A stretch of 36,378 nt of DNA from a virus: IMG/VR virus record IMGVR_UViG_3300035162_003726, positions 1 to 36,378 of that record, one strand, 5' to 3'. The position numbers and the translations under genes were made by a program. Each line of letters starts with the position of its first letter. The first letter of the stretch is position 1. Shown here in pieces: positions 35,461 through 36,378 of this stretch. A model generated the notes under the pieces. It saw only the letters and a program-made list of their open reading frames with translations, ran no database searches and was not told the DNA's origin.

Positions 35461-36378
35461 CTATCTTTTGTTTAGTGTGTCAACTATTAAAGTTGTGCTA
35501 TGTCCTTCTAGTATAGGAAATATAACCACGTTGGCTAACTCGTTTCCTACTACGGTCTCTACTGTATAGTCACCGCCTTTTACTATAATACTTGGCTCTA
35601 ATTTGGTGATTGCTTCCAACGGAGTGTCTTCTTCAAACACTATTACTTCGTCTACAAAACCAAGCATTAATAGGCTTTCCTTGCGGGTGTGCTGATCGTT
35701 AATGGGTCTTAAATCACCTTTTAATCGCTTAACACTGGAATCGCTGTTAATGCCCACTACTAGGCGATTACCTAGTGTTTTAGCATGGCTAAGAAGCTTT
35801 AAATGCCCTATGTGTAGTATATCAAATACTCCATTAGTAAACACAATAGTATCCTCAATATCAGTTACTGTAAGCAAGTGTGTGCCTACATGTTTAACTG
35901 CTTCTCTAGAACCCCTAACGGCAAGTTCTAAACAATGCTTATAATTGTATTGCTTGGTTAATCCGTATACAAATGCGGCCAAGAAACAATCTCCTGCACC
36001 TGTAACATCTGACACTTCTACAGGCTCAACTGGAATATCGTAATCTACATTATCTATTGTGGCAACTACATTATTGCCTGCATTAGTTGTAATGATATTA
36101 CCCTGCCAGCTTGTAAATCCAAACTTAGTAAACTCACTATGATTAGGTTTTATTAACCACGCATCTTTATAATGTTTAGCATGTTCTTTAGGATCTACAA
36201 TTATTTTACAATTAAATCTGTTAATGTGTGCAATAATTTCTTTTGCATTGTCTAATACACCTTTGTCATAATCACTGAGTATTACATATTCGTATTGCGA
36301 AAAGTCATTAGACAATACATCAGCTAATACTGCGTTACCGCTTGCACGTTTATCATCGTCAATGCGTGTAACATAATG
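35461..36378 (-). CDS. hldE: Bifunctional heptose-7-phosphate kinase / heptose-1-phosphate adenylyltransferase-like (HldE), N-terminus outside window
   Basis: The frame is open to the window edge, so at least 305 residues of a protein expected near 470 are present; a TTG at 36315 is internal. The first part is a PfkB-type kinase with LSDYDKGVL, DPKEHAKHY, IKPN.SE and DVTGAGDCF, holding the catalytic Asp (about 35985-36010). The second is a nucleotidyltransferase with GVFDILHIGHLKLL (HIGH motif), GINSDSSVKRLKG, FEEDTP, VKGGDYTVE and GHSTTLIV, all as in E. coli HldE. The two domains phosphorylate heptose-7-phosphate at C1 and, after GmhB, attach AMP. It is the first visible gene of the minus-strand unit; its promoter lies outside the window. 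Confidence 0.88.
   Translation of the reverse strand, partial: HYVTRIDDDKRASGNAVLADVLSNDFSQYEYVILSDYDKGVLDNAKEIIAHINRFNCKIIVDPKEHAKHYKDAWLIKPNHSEFTKFGFTSWQGNIITTNAGNNVVATIDNVDYDIPVEPVEVSDVTGAGDCFLAAFVYGLTKQYNYKHCLELAVRGSREAVKHVGTHLLTVTDIEDTIVFTNGVFDILHIGHLKLLSHAKTLGNRLVVGINSDSSVKRLKGDLRPINDQHTRKESLLMLGFVDEVIVFEEDTPLEAITKLEPSIIVKGGDYTVETVVGNELANVVIFPILEGHSTTLIVDTLNKR

Overview
The window is a dense, AT-rich piece of a large tailed-phage genome, most likely a T4-like marine myovirus of the kind that infects cyanobacteria, SAR11 or other ocean bacteria. Three things point there. Long virion proteins carry modules typical of marine T4-like phages. T4-type late promoter motifs (NATAAATA) sit just upstream of several structural genes. 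Genes are packed with 0-50 nt spacing and frequent stop/start overlaps. No tRNA, insertion sequence, CRISPR array, integrase or replication gene was seen. The host cannot be named from the sequence.

Layout. (1) 1-16320, plus strand: tail-fibre and virion structural genes. These are a fibre-like protein cut by the window edge, small virion proteins, two giant paralogous proteins (1857 and 1619 aa) each with eight tandem carbohydrate-binding-like modules and a beta-helix-like domain, two more small virion proteins, and three tandem paralogues of about 279 aa that are about 11% cysteine with glycine-rich cores. (2) 16350-17138: a protein with a tail-fibre-assembly-chaperone-like C-terminus, then a strong terminator. 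(3) 17258-25582, plus strand: a tight nine-gene operon behind its own late-type promoter. It encodes a GT9/heptosyltransferase-like protein, three 2OG-Fe(II)-oxygenase-like proteins plus a DUF6445-like protein with the same HxD...H pattern, a NodU/CmcH carbamoyltransferase, a flavin-dependent halogenase, an SGNH-hydrolase-like protein and a GmhB-like phosphatase. (4) 25640-34151, plus strand: more virion genes, including a fibre-like protein that ends in a cupredoxin-like domain with a complete type 1 copper ligand pattern, and a 1980 aa structural protein. (5) 34219-36378, minus strand, convergent across a bidirectional terminator: HldE (cut by the window edge), HldD and a cupin.

How the genes may work together. 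GmhB, HldE and HldD are three of the four activities that make ADP-L-glycero-D-manno-heptose; only GmhA is not seen here. The GT9-like enzyme is a candidate user of that sugar. The carbamoyltransferase, halogenase, oxygenases and SGNH enzyme could further decorate a glycan or protein. Because the operon lies inside the late tail-fibre region and has a late-type promoter, the leading inference is decoration of phage tail proteins. Modification of the host surface is the main alternative. Family assignments rest on motifs read by eye; the substrates and the link to the fibres are inference.
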